Shown here: piece after piece, positions 51,511-60,189 of the stretch
How the letters are laid out: each line of letters starts with the position of its first letter
How positions within the stretch are numbered: position 1 is the first letter of the stretch
Origin: Nannocystis punicea
GTDB lineage: Bacteria; Myxococcota_A; Polyangia; Nannocystales; Nannocystaceae
Direction: 5' to 3'
Assembly: GCF_026965555.1 (NCBI RefSeq)
Contig: NZ_CP114040.1
Span: forward strand, 2,728,001-2,792,000
DNA length: 64,000 nt
Notes under the pieces: model-generated
What the model was told of the DNA's origin: nothing
The model's input: only the letters and a program-made list of their open reading frames with translations
The model's database searches: none
Position numbers and translations under genes: made by a program

Positions 51511-51906
51511 ATGATGAGGATAGACAGGGCGCAGCAAGACCAGTTCGCGGCGGAGGCGACGAGCCGGTTTCCGGAGCGACTCCGGTCATTCCTCTCTGGC
51601 AGGTTCCGCGAGCACGCAGGCGCGCTCGCGGGGCCCGCGGGGCTCGAGCTCGTCAATGGGCGGATCGTCGAGGCGCGGACGCGCGGGTTCGTCGGGGAGC
51701 GAGACATTGCCCGGTATGTGACGCTGGGGTTCGTCCTCGGTGAGGGGTTTGTGGCGGAGCCGTGGGCGAGGGCGGTATTCGCCGATTCGGCGATCCGCAC
51801 ACCGACCGAGCGGATCGAGACGTTGTGGCGGACGGCCGAGCATCGCGAGCTCGACGACGCCGCCGGATCGACGGCGCGGGCCATGAGCGCCCCCGAGAAG
51901 AGGTAG
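51511..51906 (+). CDS. Small T6SS-associated accessory protein
   Basis: A 131-aa helical protein (MMRIDRAQQDQFAAEATSRF, GFVGERDIARYVTLGFVLGE) that resembles short proteins found next to PAAR/VgrG effectors. The related gene at 59437 shows the same opening (MISISGNQLHALRRV) and the helix-loop-helix around residues 55-85. It is followed after 2 nt by the Ala/Gly-repeat effector gene, suggesting a chaperone or immunity role. GTG 51505 and ATG 51511 or 51514 are candidate starts. Confidence 0.7.
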   Translation: MMRIDRAQQDQFAAEATSRFPERLRSFLSGRFREHAGALAGPAGLELVNGRIVEARTRGFVGERDIARYVTLGFVLGEGFVAEPWARAVFADSAIRTPTERIETLWRTAEHRELDDAAGSTARAMSAPEKR

Positions 51907-51908
51907 CG

Positions 51909-53882
51909 ATGTCGCTCGAGAAATGGAGGCGATTGCACGAGCTCGAGCAGGCGATCCGCGAGGAATTCGCGGACACGGGCTGTCCGACGGCGAGGTGTCC
52001 GGCGGGTCCGCGCGTGCACCTGGTCTTCTGCCATTTCGGGGCCCTCGTGGAGCCGGACAGGTCGCTCGATTCCTGGCGATTCGCTACCATCGATGCATAC
52101 AAGGCGGCAGCGCCGAAGCCGCGCGAGGCGAGGGTCGCCGCGGACTTCCTCGCGGCGCACTTCCTGTGGGTGCGGGCGCGAGACGTTCGGCTGGACGAGC
52201 TCCCGAAGCTCGAGCAACCGGTCGCGCCCGCCGCGGCCGACGGCGGTACTCTCGTGCATTTCCAGGACGCCAGCTTCGATCGAACAGAGGTCAAGGCGAA
52301 GGTGGGGGCACCCGCGAGGATCGATGACTTCGCGCTTGTCTATCGCTCCTCGCAGGGTTCGAGCGCCGGGCAGGGGAGTGGGGCGACTGCCGGGGCCGTG
52401 GCAGGGGCCGGGGCGGCGGCAGGAGTGGCCTCGGGAGCGGCGACAGGCGCGGGGGGAGCTGCGGCAGGGGCGGCGACCGGAGCTGCGGTTGGGACATGCA
52501 CCGGGGGCGCTGCGGCAGGCGCGGGGACGGGCGCGGCGGCAGGGGCGGCAGGAGCGGCGGCCGGGACGGGCGCGGCGGGAGCGGCGGCAGGAGCGGCGGC
52601 CGGGACGGGCGCGGCGGGAGCGGCGGCAGGGGCGGCGGCCGGGACGGGCGCGGCGGGTGCGGTGGCAGGAGCGGCGGCCGGGACGGGCGCGGCAGGGGCG
52701 GCGGGGACGGGCGCGGCAGGGGAGGACGCGACCGGCATTCCCCGGCGCAGGCGGCTCTGCCTGTCCGTGCCGGGCAGCGCGGGCGAACACAAGGACGTGG
52801 ACGTCGCCGGGGCGACGGTCGAGGCTTCGCTTCTGTACCCCGTTCCCACGCAACACAACGAGCTCCGCCTGTTGAGCGTATCGCCCGGTTTCCAGTTCGA
52901 GGTCGGCGGAACGGCCGTCGGCGCGACCGATCCGTGGACGGAATCGACGCGCGCGTTCACGGTCGCGCAACGGGGCCAGCGGCTCGAGGAGAGGAGCTCG
53001 TCGACCTACGTCGGGAAGGTCGTGTCCTCGCAGTGGGGAGTCGGCATAGCGAAGTACGCGAGCGAGGGGACCGACACGACCGAGCTCGCCAATCGCCACG
53101 CCTGCGACCTCGGCGATTCGCGGGTCAAGGTCTTCAAGGCCTTGAGAAACGTCGAGGGCGGGTGCGAGAGCGTGGCGACATACGACGGCCCCAAGATCTC
53201 CTGGGGCATCAATCAATGGACTTTGCCGTCGGTGACGGGCGAGCTCTGGCAGATCCTGGCGTTCATCTACGATTTCTACCCCGAGGCGTTCGCCCGGCGC
53301 TTCAGCTACTACGGCATCGGTCTCTGGTTCGCCAGCCGCGCTGCCACGTGGACCGCGCACGGAACGTACCGCGATGTCCTCGTGTATCGCCTGCCCTGTT
53401 GCGGTCCGCAGACCCGCGCGGCGATCGACGCGGTGTTCGCCGCAGGCGGGGCGGCGGCTGGTGCGACTGCGGAGGCGCAGGCGCAGACGAGCGACACTCC
53501 GCCCGCGCCGATGAGGGGCATCGCCCAGGCGCTCCGGCTCACCCGTCGCGCGACGACCAGCATCGCCATGTGCCATGTGTTCACGACCGCCGGCGCGGAT
53601 GAGGACATCCAGAAGGCGCAGGCGCAGTGGATGAGCTACCGGATCTCGTCGACGAGGCCGGTCGGCAAGACGATCGGCGACGTGATCGATCTCTTTCTGA
53701 GGAGTCTCGGCTCGAACATGAGCGCGACCGCCCGCCTAAACACGGCAGTCGCGTCCCTGGGAGACGAGTATTCGCCGGAGCAGGTCCAATCGCTGCTGGG
53801 GGAGACGTTCTCCGACGACGGCGCGAGCGGCGGTTGGATCGACTGGCCGACGCGCTGTCGAGACGCCGGAAAGTCGACCTAG
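51909..53882 (+). CDS. T6SS-type effector with Ala/Gly repeat hinge and lysozyme-like C-terminal domain
   Basis: A 657-aa protein. A ~140-residue N-terminal domain is followed by a ~130-residue Ala/Gly/Thr low-complexity hinge (13-residue units), a beta-rich segment, and a C-terminal domain (about 360-540) with NRHACDLGDSRVKVFKALRN and TYDGPKISWGINQWTLPSVT. The last resembles muramidase-type T6SS effectors, in which a conserved SWG(I/A)xQW motif lies near the active site; this is from memory. The start lies 2 nt after the preceding gene. Cell-wall hydrolysis of competitors is the inferred role. Confidence 0.7.
   Translation: MSLEKWRRLHELEQAIREEFADTGCPTARCPAGPRVHLVFCHFGALVEPDRSLDSWRFATIDAYKAAAPKPREARVAADFLAAHFLWVRARDVRLDELPKLEQPVAPAAADGGTLVHFQDASFDRTEVKAKVGAPARIDDFALVYRSSQGSSAGQGSGATAGAVAGAGAAAGVASGAATGAGGAAAGAATGAAVGTCTGGAAAGAGTGAAAGAAGAAAGTGAAGAAAGAAAGTGAAGAAAGAAAGTGAAGAVAGAAAGTGAAGAAGTGAAGEDATGIPRRRRLCLSVPGSAGEHKDVDVAGATVEASLLYPVPTQHNELRLLSVSPGFQFEVGGTAVGATDPWTESTRAFTVAQRGQRLEERSSSTYVGKVVSSQWGVGIAKYASEGTDTTELANRHACDLGDSRVKVFKALRNVEGGCESVATYDGPKISWGINQWTLPSVTGELWQILAFIYDFYPEAFARRFSYYGIGLWFASRAATWTAHGTYRDVLVYRLPCCGPQTRAAIDAVFAAGGAAAGATAEAQAQTSDTPPAPMRGIAQALRLTRRATTSIAMCHVFTTAGADEDIQKAQAQWMSYRISSTRPVGKTIGDVIDLFLRSLGSNMSATARLNTAVASLGDEYSPEQVQSLLGETFSDDGASGGWIDWPTRCRDAGKST
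52563..52718 (+). repeat. 39-bp tandem repeat coding for an Ala/Gly hinge
   Basis: Starts at 52563, 52602, 52641 and 52680 are spaced exactly 39 bp apart (13 codons), with three full units and a partial one, within a wider Ala/Gly-rich tract (52360-52735). Units encode GTGAAGAAAGAAA-type peptides and differ by a few bases. Copy number probably varies. Confidence 0.85.
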
Positions 53883-53905
53883 GCCCCGACGAGGCCCTTG
53901 CGTCC

Positions 53906-55048
53906 TCACCCGCCCCGGCGGGCGGCGGCCGACCAGACCTCCAAGGACGCGCTCGTACGTGCGGACTCGAAGAGGATGGCATCCAACTCTTGCATGAAAC
54001 TCGCGCGCTGCTCGGCCGTCATCACCTTCGTGAAGGTTCGAAGGACCCGCGGGTCGTAGAAGCGGAAGAACCATGGCCTCGGCTCGCCCTCGACCTCGAC
54101 CTTGAGGAATTTGCGGAAGTGGTGCCGCACCTTGTCGAAGCCGGCGCCGCTCTCCGCGTAAATGCCCCAGGCGTCGCCCCAACCTTCGAGGACGAGGCGC
54201 TCCAGCAGCCACGAGCTCGGCTGCAGGTGCACGAGGTAGGGGGCGATGTCATCGAAGGCGCGGCCCTGTTCGCCGTCGTAGAGGGAGGCGTAGGGGTCGA
54301 TGCTCTCCTCGACGAGCTGGAGGGCGCGGTCGGAGCGGGCGGCATCGATGATGGCGTAGAGGTTGCCGCCATCGCAGCGGCGCTCGAGCTCGGCGAGGGC
54401 TTCGAGGGCGGCGGCGGAGGGGGTGATGGGCTCGGGCGGCGGGGTGCGGTCCTCGACGAGGAAGCGGTAGGTCGTGCGGGCGGCGGCCATCCAGCCGCGG
54501 TTGGCCATCTCGCCGTACCAGGCAGACTCACCGTTGATAGAGAGGCGGTGCGAGCCTTCGGCCTGGACGTGGGCGCTGACGCCGTCCCAGATGATCTGAA
54601 AGTGCGGGGAACCGGCGGGGTCTCCGTGGACGACGAAGTCGGCGCGAGCGCTGCCGACTCTGCGCGGGACGCCGAGGTCGAGGACCAGTTTTCGGTAGGT
54701 CTCGCGCCCTGACCATACCTGCAAGACCCCCCGGCGGCGCACCGGCGGGCCGGAGGGCAATTGCGGGTAGCGGCGAAATGTGTAGTCGATCTCCTCGAGC
54801 TGATCGGCGTACTCGGGGTCGACCTCTTCGAGGTTGCGAGCTGCGAGCGGGCCGAGGGTGGTGCGCAGGCGCTCGTCCTCGTGAGGCACGCGGCCGTGCT
54901 TGGTCTGCTCGGCGATGAATTCGAGCTGGGCCTCGATCTGCCGCAGCAGCGGCCAGCGGGAGGGGTCGAGCGCCCGGGTGCGTCGGCGGGCCTCGGCGAG
55001 CACCTCGGCGAAGGCGTCGCGCGACAGAATCCGCATCAGGTCGGCCAT
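53906..55048 (-). CDS. FHA-DUF4123 T6SS adaptor-like protein
   Basis: A 380-aa protein. N-terminal helical part (about 8-95), an FHA-like beta-domain (about 100-180, GVLQVWSGRETYRKLVLDLG, RVGSARADFVVHGDPAGSPH), and a C-terminal DUF4123 adaptor domain (about 220-365: NLYAIIDAARSDRALQLVEE, LVHLQPSSWLLERLV, WFFRFYDPRVLRTF). DUF4123 proteins load effectors onto VgrG/PAAR spikes; the FHA-like domain could read phosphothreonine. It lies 10 nt downstream of the PAAR gene on the same strand. Confidence 0.82.
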   Translation of the reverse strand: MADLMRILSRDAFAEVLAEARRRTRALDPSRWPLLRQIEAQLEFIAEQTKHGRVPHEDERLRTTLGPLAARNLEEVDPEYADQLEEIDYTFRRYPQLPSGPPVRRRGVLQVWSGRETYRKLVLDLGVPRRVGSARADFVVHGDPAGSPHFQIIWDGVSAHVQAEGSHRLSINGESAWYGEMANRGWMAAARTTYRFLVEDRTPPPEPITPSAAALEALAELERRCDGGNLYAIIDAARSDRALQLVEESIDPYASLYDGEQGRAFDDIAPYLVHLQPSSWLLERLVLEGWGDAWGIYAESGAGFDKVRHHFRKFLKVEVEGEPRPWFFRFYDPRVLRTFTKVMTAEQRASFMQELDAILFESARTSASLEVWSAAARRGG

Positions 55049-55058
55049 GGTGTACGCC

Positions 55059-56066
55059 TCAGACGTTGCGGCTGGAGACGTGGAAGGTCCGCGGGACGTA
55101 CACCTGCATGCCGCCGCCCTCGCACGGGATCTGCTCGCCGGGATCGGTGGCGGTCTCAGCGAAGGTCCAGGTGTCGATCACGGAGGCGGCGATGCTCTTG
55201 AGGGCGAACGCGGGGGCCTCGCCGAACTCGACGGTGCGCCTGTCTCTTGGGACACGTGTACCGTTCGGCCCGGGGACGATCGAGGAGGTGCCGAGCTGTT
55301 CGGGCGTCAGATCCGGGTCGAACGCGAAGTATTCGCCGTTTTTGCCGCCAGGATAGCCGCGCTGGTGGAGGACCTGAGCGGCGATGGCGATCACCTCGAC
55401 GGGCTGCGACAGGTCGATCGCGCGGATATGAGAGGTCAGCTTGCTCGGCTTGAATTTCTCGCCGGCGTGGGCGGCGTAGAACTGATAGGCGACGGCGATT
55501 CTGGCGGCGACCCGCTCCGTGTCGAGACCGTCGTTCAGGTTGGGCTGGGCGGCGAGTTCCTGCTTGTTGAGCAGTGAGCTCGAGAGCAGGTCCCGACCGA
55601 GCTCGGCGCCGGGCGGGGGCGTCTCGTCGTCGAGGGTTGCAGTGTCGGGAGCGGGTGGCTCTGCCGAGTCGTCTTTCTCGTCGAACTGACGGCGCTTGCG
55701 CTCGCACTCCTCGCACAGCGGAACACCTCGTTTGGCGGCAGAGCGGAAGGTGAAGGCCTGGGTGGAGTCGCCGATCACGACCGTCGGGCAGCCGGCGGCG
55801 ATCAGGTCGCCGGAGATGTGAGAGCCCGGATCGGACCTGCGGGCGGCGGGTCGGCCGTTGATCACCACGGTCGAAGAGCCCTGCTTGATCCGGTCGGCCG
55901 CGCCGAGCGGGAAGCAGACCACGCTGTCGCCCTCGCGAGCGGCGGGCAAGAAGCCGATGATCACATTGGCGCTGCCGCTGAAAATCGGACCGCCGACGTG
56001 CGGGACGGGGCCCGGCTCGACCTTTGGGCACACATGGAAGTCGCTGATCCGAGCGGCGTCGGGCAT
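55059..56066 (-). CDS. PAAR-domain effector
   Basis: A 335-aa protein. The N-terminal PAAR domain (about 1-105) starts MPDAARISDFHVCPKVEPG, with GGPIFSGSANVIIGFLPAA and GCPTVVIG repeats that form the spike tip. A linker with CEECERKRRQF follows, then a ~200-residue C-terminal domain (IRAIDLSQPVEVIAIAAQVL, GYPGGKNGEYFAFD) of unknown type, probably the toxin. ATG 56066 and ATG 56078 are both possible; the first matches the family start. Followed by the DUF4123 adaptor gene. Confidence 0.82.
   Translation of the reverse strand: MPDAARISDFHVCPKVEPGPVPHVGGPIFSGSANVIIGFLPAAREGDSVVCFPLGAADRIKQGSSTVVINGRPAARRSDPGSHISGDLIAAGCPTVVIGDSTQAFTFRSAAKRGVPLCEECERKRRQFDEKDDSAEPPAPDTATLDDETPPPGAELGRDLLSSSLLNKQELAAQPNLNDGLDTERVAARIAVAYQFYAAHAGEKFKPSKLTSHIRAIDLSQPVEVIAIAAQVLHQRGYPGGKNGEYFAFDPDLTPEQLGTSSIVPGPNGTRVPRDRRTVEFGEAPAFALKSIAASVIDTWTFAETATDPGEQIPCEGGGMQVYVPRTFHVSSRNV
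55241..55254. repeat. TGTCTC/GGGACA hairpin inside a coding sequence
   Basis: TGTCTCTTGGGACA has six pairs (one T.G) around TT and matches the intergenic hairpin family, but it lies inside the PAAR effector gene in its C-terminal part, encoding VPRD. It may be chance or an inserted copy. Confidence 0.35.
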
Positions 56067-56135
56067 AAACGCCGCCATCCTATCACATGCCGGATCCATT
56101 GGGTCGGGTCGAGGTCGCGCGGCGCGGAGGCGAAC

Positions 56136-58037
56136 ATGTGCGGCGCCAGGGCCCACGAGGTATTCGGGCGGTCGATGGACAACCAGGGCGGCCGCGTATA
56201 TGGTCGACAACAACCCGGTGTGTCGACCTCGTTTTCTCCCCAAATAGGCGAGCGGTTCGCCGGCCGCTACGAGCTCAAATCGCCGCTGCGGGCCGACGGC
56301 GCGCTGCAGGCATTCCTGGCGTTCGACCACCATGCGGGCCTCGATGTCGCGCTGCTGTTGTTCGATTCGGCTTGCGCTCACCCGATCGCGTGGAGCGCGT
56401 TCGCGCGGATCGTCGGGGCAGCGACGGCCGCCAAAATCGCGGGCCTGGTGCTGCCGCAGGGGGTCGCTCCCACGCCGCCTGTGCCGCCGTTCTGCCTGGC
56501 CGAGCCGCTGGCGCTCCGCGGATTCGACCGATTGCGCGATCAAGGGCCGATGCCGTGGCAGCGCGCCTTGACTCTCGGCGAGCGGGCGACGGAGATCCTG
56601 CAAGCGGCGCACGCAGCGACGGGCGTCGCGCACCGCGTTCTGACGCCGTCGCGCTGCGCAGTGACGATGCGCGACGATGTCAGGGTGCTCGACTTCGGAG
56701 TGGCGGAGCTGGAGCTGGGACGCCCGGAGGGGGCAGGCTATCGGGCGCCGGAGCAGCAGCAGGGCGGCGGCGATGCACGCAGCGACGTGTACACGCTCGC
56801 GGTGATCCTGTTCGAGCTGATCTCGGGCCAGAAGTCGGCCGGAAAGCCTCCTCCGCGCCTCCGCTCGCTCGTCGCGGTACCGCGGCCGGTCGACGAATTC
56901 ATGGCGAAGGCGCTGTCGCAGGATTCAGCGCAGAGGCCCGATCTCGGGGCGATGCGCGCGTCGCTTCGGGAACTGCTGGGTGTCGCCGCGGCACCGGCCG
57001 AGCCGACGCTTCCGCCCGGACCCAAACCCGGGGCCAGCCCGGTCTCAATCATCTCGGCGCCGCCGGAGGCGAGCGTGGTGTCGCCGGCGACGGCGCCGGA
57101 GAGATCGAAATCCGCGGTCGGGCCAGGGCCGGCTCCGACAATCGAGAAGGCTTCGCCGGCACGGCCACCTGCTCTCTCCGCGCTGTCACTGTCATCTCCG
57201 TCGCCGCCCAAACCGGAGGTCGTTTCGCCGCGGCCCCGTCAAGCAGCTGCGCAGTCGGATGGCCTGCCGAGCCTGCCGGAGCTTCAAGAGTCCGATGGGC
57301 CGGGTTTGATGGTTCATGGCCTGGAGGACAGGACGGAGAAGCTGGATGCGCGGCGCTATCCGGCACCTGCGGCCGACGACAGGACGGAGGTCCTCGCAGC
57401 CGTCTCGCTCCGGGCTCCGGCGGTCGCCGACAGGACGGAGGCCCTCGCCGCCGCCTCCCTTCCGAAGCGGGAAGATCCCGAGCGGACCGAGATGGTGAGG
57501 CTGGACGTCCCAACTGTTCAAGATGAGGAGACGACGGCGTTCAGAAGACCCCTCAAGGGTTTGCTCGCGGCGCTTGCGTCATCCAAGGCGAGTGCCGCGG
57601 ACCCGGTTGCCACGCCGCTCGCGGTCACGGGCGACGATGCACCGACAGAGAAGAGCGTCAAACTGCTGTCCCTGGCCGACAGGACGCGGCTGTCGTCGTC
57701 CGAACCACCGGCGGCGACGGTTGCGTCTCGGCCGAATGCGGAGGTTCGGCCGTCGCCCGAGCCGGCGCGTCCGGTGGACGTCACGTCTCGGCCGGCTCCG
57801 GAGGCCCTGTCGGGGTCTCCCGAACCGGCGGGCCTGAAATCGTTCGAGGTTCAGCCTGCCGCGGAGGATCGGCCCGCACCCGGCGATCAGGACGAGGCGA
57901 CGACGGTGTTCACGCCGGTCCAGGTGCCGGCGAGCCCGAAGCCGGCGGTGGATCCGCTGAAGAAGGCGTTGATCTGGATCAACGTCGTGTGCTTCGCGGC
58001 GTTTCTGCTCGCAATGCTGTGGCTGCTGATCGCCTGA
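56136..58037 (+). CDS. Ser/Thr pseudokinase with repeated DRTE motifs and C-terminal TM
   Basis: A 633-aa protein, with GGAGG 5 nt before the ATG at 56136. The kinase-like domain (about 45-285) lacks the P-loop GxGxxG and the VAIK lysine, and the catalytic HRD is HRVLTPSR, while DFG (VLDFGVAE) and the APE-like YRAPEQQ remain. It is therefore a probable inactive kinase. A long Pro/Ser/Ala-rich tail contains DRTEK, DRTEV, DRTEA, ERTEM and D-E-x-T-T-x-F copies, possible phosphothreonine/FHA sites. A TM helix ends the protein (NVVCFAAFLLAMLWLLIA). Divergent from the PAAR gene. Confidence 0.8.
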   Translation: MCGARAHEVFGRSMDNQGGRVYGRQQPGVSTSFSPQIGERFAGRYELKSPLRADGALQAFLAFDHHAGLDVALLLFDSACAHPIAWSAFARIVGAATAAKIAGLVLPQGVAPTPPVPPFCLAEPLALRGFDRLRDQGPMPWQRALTLGERATEILQAAHAATGVAHRVLTPSRCAVTMRDDVRVLDFGVAELELGRPEGAGYRAPEQQQGGGDARSDVYTLAVILFELISGQKSAGKPPPRLRSLVAVPRPVDEFMAKALSQDSAQRPDLGAMRASLRELLGVAAAPAEPTLPPGPKPGASPVSIISAPPEASVVSPATAPERSKSAVGPGPAPTIEKASPARPPALSALSLSSPSPPKPEVVSPRPRQAAAQSDGLPSLPELQESDGPGLMVHGLEDRTEKLDARRYPAPAADDRTEVLAAVSLRAPAVADRTEALAAASLPKREDPERTEMVRLDVPTVQDEETTAFRRPLKGLLAALASSKASAADPVATPLAVTGDDAPTEKSVKLLSLADRTRLSSSEPPAATVASRPNAEVRPSPEPARPVDVTSRPAPEALSGSPEPAGLKSFEVQPAAEDRPAPGDQDEATTVFTPVQVPASPKPAVDPLKKALIWINVVCFAAFLLAMLWLLIA

Positions 58038-58108
58038 GTTCGCGGCCGGCGTCAGCCTCCGACGAAGACGTCGCGCGGCGGTCGTCCGCCATGTGCCGAG
58101 ACATCGCT

Positions 58109-59440
58109 TCATTTCGGCGGAGGAAAGTTCGCCGCCGGCATGCTCTGATCATCCCCGAACACGAGGAGCGGCGCATTGAGTCGCCTGCGATACGCCCACA
58201 AGTAGACGTCGGTGGAGCGGTCGTCGATTCTCACGTATCTGTCCTTGTTGGTCGAGAAGTAGGCGTACCCCGTCTGGCCGTACACGGTCACTCGCTGCGA
58301 GGCGGCGAGCACCTGCGCCGGTGACCACCCGCGCCCGCCGACGATCCCCGAATTGCAGCTGTGCAGGTGAAGGCTGGCATCCGTCGCCCAGTTGAGGCGC
58401 TGCAGGCTCTGCAACTCGACGCGGTTCGTGGTGCCGTCGTTCCCGCCGCCGGCTTCGAACTCCAGGCCGTCCTGGCGGTCGCCCTTGGAAGCGTGGCTGA
58501 AGATCCGGCCTTCCTTGATGACGTGATAGGGCTCCTTGCTTATCGTCAAAATCTGGGTCCACGCGGTCTTGAAGTCCGTCTCGGTCGAGACGGCGATCGG
58601 CGGGATGAATCGGTCCCGCCCCGCGAGGAATTCCGGCGATGCCTTGACGGCGCGCTCCCACGTCGCGGCGGCGCGCTCGAACGCACGGTCGCCTACCACG
58701 AAGAATATGGCGAAGTAGACATAGATCGGGCGAATATCTCGAATGATGACCCGGACATTTGAATAGTAAGAGCTGTTTGTGTATGTCTCGGCGCCGTCGT
58801 AGGTCGTCCGAGTCTCGAGCCGTCCATACTTGCGGATCTCCCGTTCGAGCTCGGCGAGTTTGTCCCTGCTGCCAGCCTTGACGGCCGGGTACACGTCGCT
58901 GCGATCCTCGACGCCGTTCAGTTTCTTGACTCCTCGCTCCTCCCATCCGGGACCCGGGCACAGACATCCTTCAAGATCCCCCGGAACGTTTCCCGAGTGG
59001 ATGTTGACCATGGAGCGCTCACCGAAGCTCTGGTCGGCCAGATCCTGGCTGAGCTGTACGAGCCGGTACGGGCCTTTTGTCCCTGGATTCTTGATAAGGG
59101 AGTAGGTGCCCGCCAGCACCCGCTGATCACTGCCAGCCACCAGACTGGACGGACCTGCGGCTTCGAGCATGACACCGGTGACGAGTGGCGTGGAATCGCC
59201 GACCTTGAGTAGTTCGAACTCCGCGATCGTGCCGCCCTGCCTTGCATTCGTCCCTTGCGCCTGGGGGTTCTTCGGCCACTCCTTGATCCGCTGAATGATG
59301 AGGGTGAGCTCGACCGGACACGTCTCCGAGGTCGTAGCGACGGGATCGTCGGCGTTCGGGTGCTGGCGCGCCTCTCGCGTCGCAGCGGCGAGTGCGGGGG
59401 CCTTGCCCGCAGCCGTCGCGTGTTTGCCGTCGTCGCTCAT
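58109..59440 (-). CDS. DUF5675-domain protein, possible T6SS effector
   Basis: A 443-aa protein. An N-terminal ~50-residue polar segment is followed by a DUF5675-like domain (about 48-175): LAGTYSLIKNPGTKGPYRLV and MVNIHSGNVPGDLEGCLCPG, the latter resembling an IHxGN...EGC catalytic-like signature. A large C-terminal region (about 190-440) has ELQSLQRLNWATDASLHLHS, LAASQRVTVYGQTGYAYFS and a Cys in HLHSCNSG. No signal peptide. It overlaps the small accessory gene by 4 nt (ATGA), so the two form a translationally coupled pair. Confidence 0.75.
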   Translation of the reverse strand: MSDDGKHATAAGKAPALAAATREARQHPNADDPVATTSETCPVELTLIIQRIKEWPKNPQAQGTNARQGGTIAEFELLKVGDSTPLVTGVMLEAAGPSSLVAGSDQRVLAGTYSLIKNPGTKGPYRLVQLSQDLADQSFGERSMVNIHSGNVPGDLEGCLCPGPGWEERGVKKLNGVEDRSDVYPAVKAGSRDKLAELEREIRKYGRLETRTTYDGAETYTNSSYYSNVRVIIRDIRPIYVYFAIFFVVGDRAFERAAATWERAVKASPEFLAGRDRFIPPIAVSTETDFKTAWTQILTISKEPYHVIKEGRIFSHASKGDRQDGLEFEAGGGNDGTTNRVELQSLQRLNWATDASLHLHSCNSGIVGGRGWSPAQVLAASQRVTVYGQTGYAYFSTNKDRYVRIDDRSTDVYLWAYRRRLNAPLLVFGDDQSMPAANFPPPK

Positions 59441-60126
59441 GGCGCAGCTCCACCGGGTTCCGCCTCGAGCGCCCGCAAGAAAGCCACCGCAGGCTGACAG
59501 AGGGGATCGTCGACGAAGCGGGGGCCGAACAGCCACCCGAGCAGCAAGTGACGGTCGCTGGCTCGCCCGCGCAGCCTCAGTCGTTCCCCGTCGATGCGAG
59601 CGAGCTCGAGGAAGCGAGCGAATTGCGGAGTGCCCATGAACCCGGCTCGCGCCGGCGTCAACGTTCGGAGCACGCGCTCGAGCGCGTCGGGCTGGACTGC
59701 CAGGCGCTGTTCGCCGGCGATCACGGCCTCCTCGAAGCCTGCCAGCGAATCTTCGCTGAAGAACCCGGAACCGACGGCCGCTTCCAGGTTCTCGGCGAAC
59801 GTGCCAATATTGCAGTGGAGCGCTCCGTCGACGTCGTCCGAGTCGAGCCGCCCGTGAAACAGCCACGCGCAGCGTGGATCGTCGAACACGAACAGGCCGC
59901 ACACGCACGCGCACGCGAGGTAGATCAGGAGCTCGCTGCGGCAGGTGATCGCGTGTTCGTGACCGAGCCGACAGGCGAGGTGCACCGCCTCGCGAATGTC
60001 GTTCGAAGTCGTGCGACGCAGGCGCGATTCGAAGTGTCGCCGCAGAAATTGCTCGGCCTCTTCGGCGAACTCGTCCAGCGAGACTCGCCGTAAGGCGTGG
60101 AGTTGATTTCCGCTGATCGAGATCAT
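59437..60126 (-). CDS. T6SS-associated accessory protein, relative of the gene at 51511
   Basis: A 229-aa helical protein. Residues 1-95 match the layout of the 131-aa product at 51511 (an N-terminal residue-poor helix, then a RHFESRLRRTTSNDIREAVH-type helix, a GHEH loop and a hydrophobic helix), after which a ~130-residue extension follows. Translationally coupled to the DUF5675 gene. A chaperone or immunity role is inferred from this recurrent pairing. Confidence 0.68.
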   Translation of the reverse strand: MISISGNQLHALRRVSLDEFAEEAEQFLRRHFESRLRRTTSNDIREAVHLACRLGHEHAITCRSELLIYLACACVCGLFVFDDPRCAWLFHGRLDSDDVDGALHCNIGTFAENLEAAVGSGFFSEDSLAGFEEAVIAGEQRLAVQPDALERVLRTLTPARAGFMGTPQFARFLELARIDGERLRLRGRASDRHLLLGWLFGPRFVDDPLCQPAVAFLRALEAEPGGAAP

Positions 60127-60189
60127 GGGCGCGGCGGGGGTTATGGGTGGGATGAGGGCCAGGTCGCCCTTGGCACCTTCACGTGTCGG

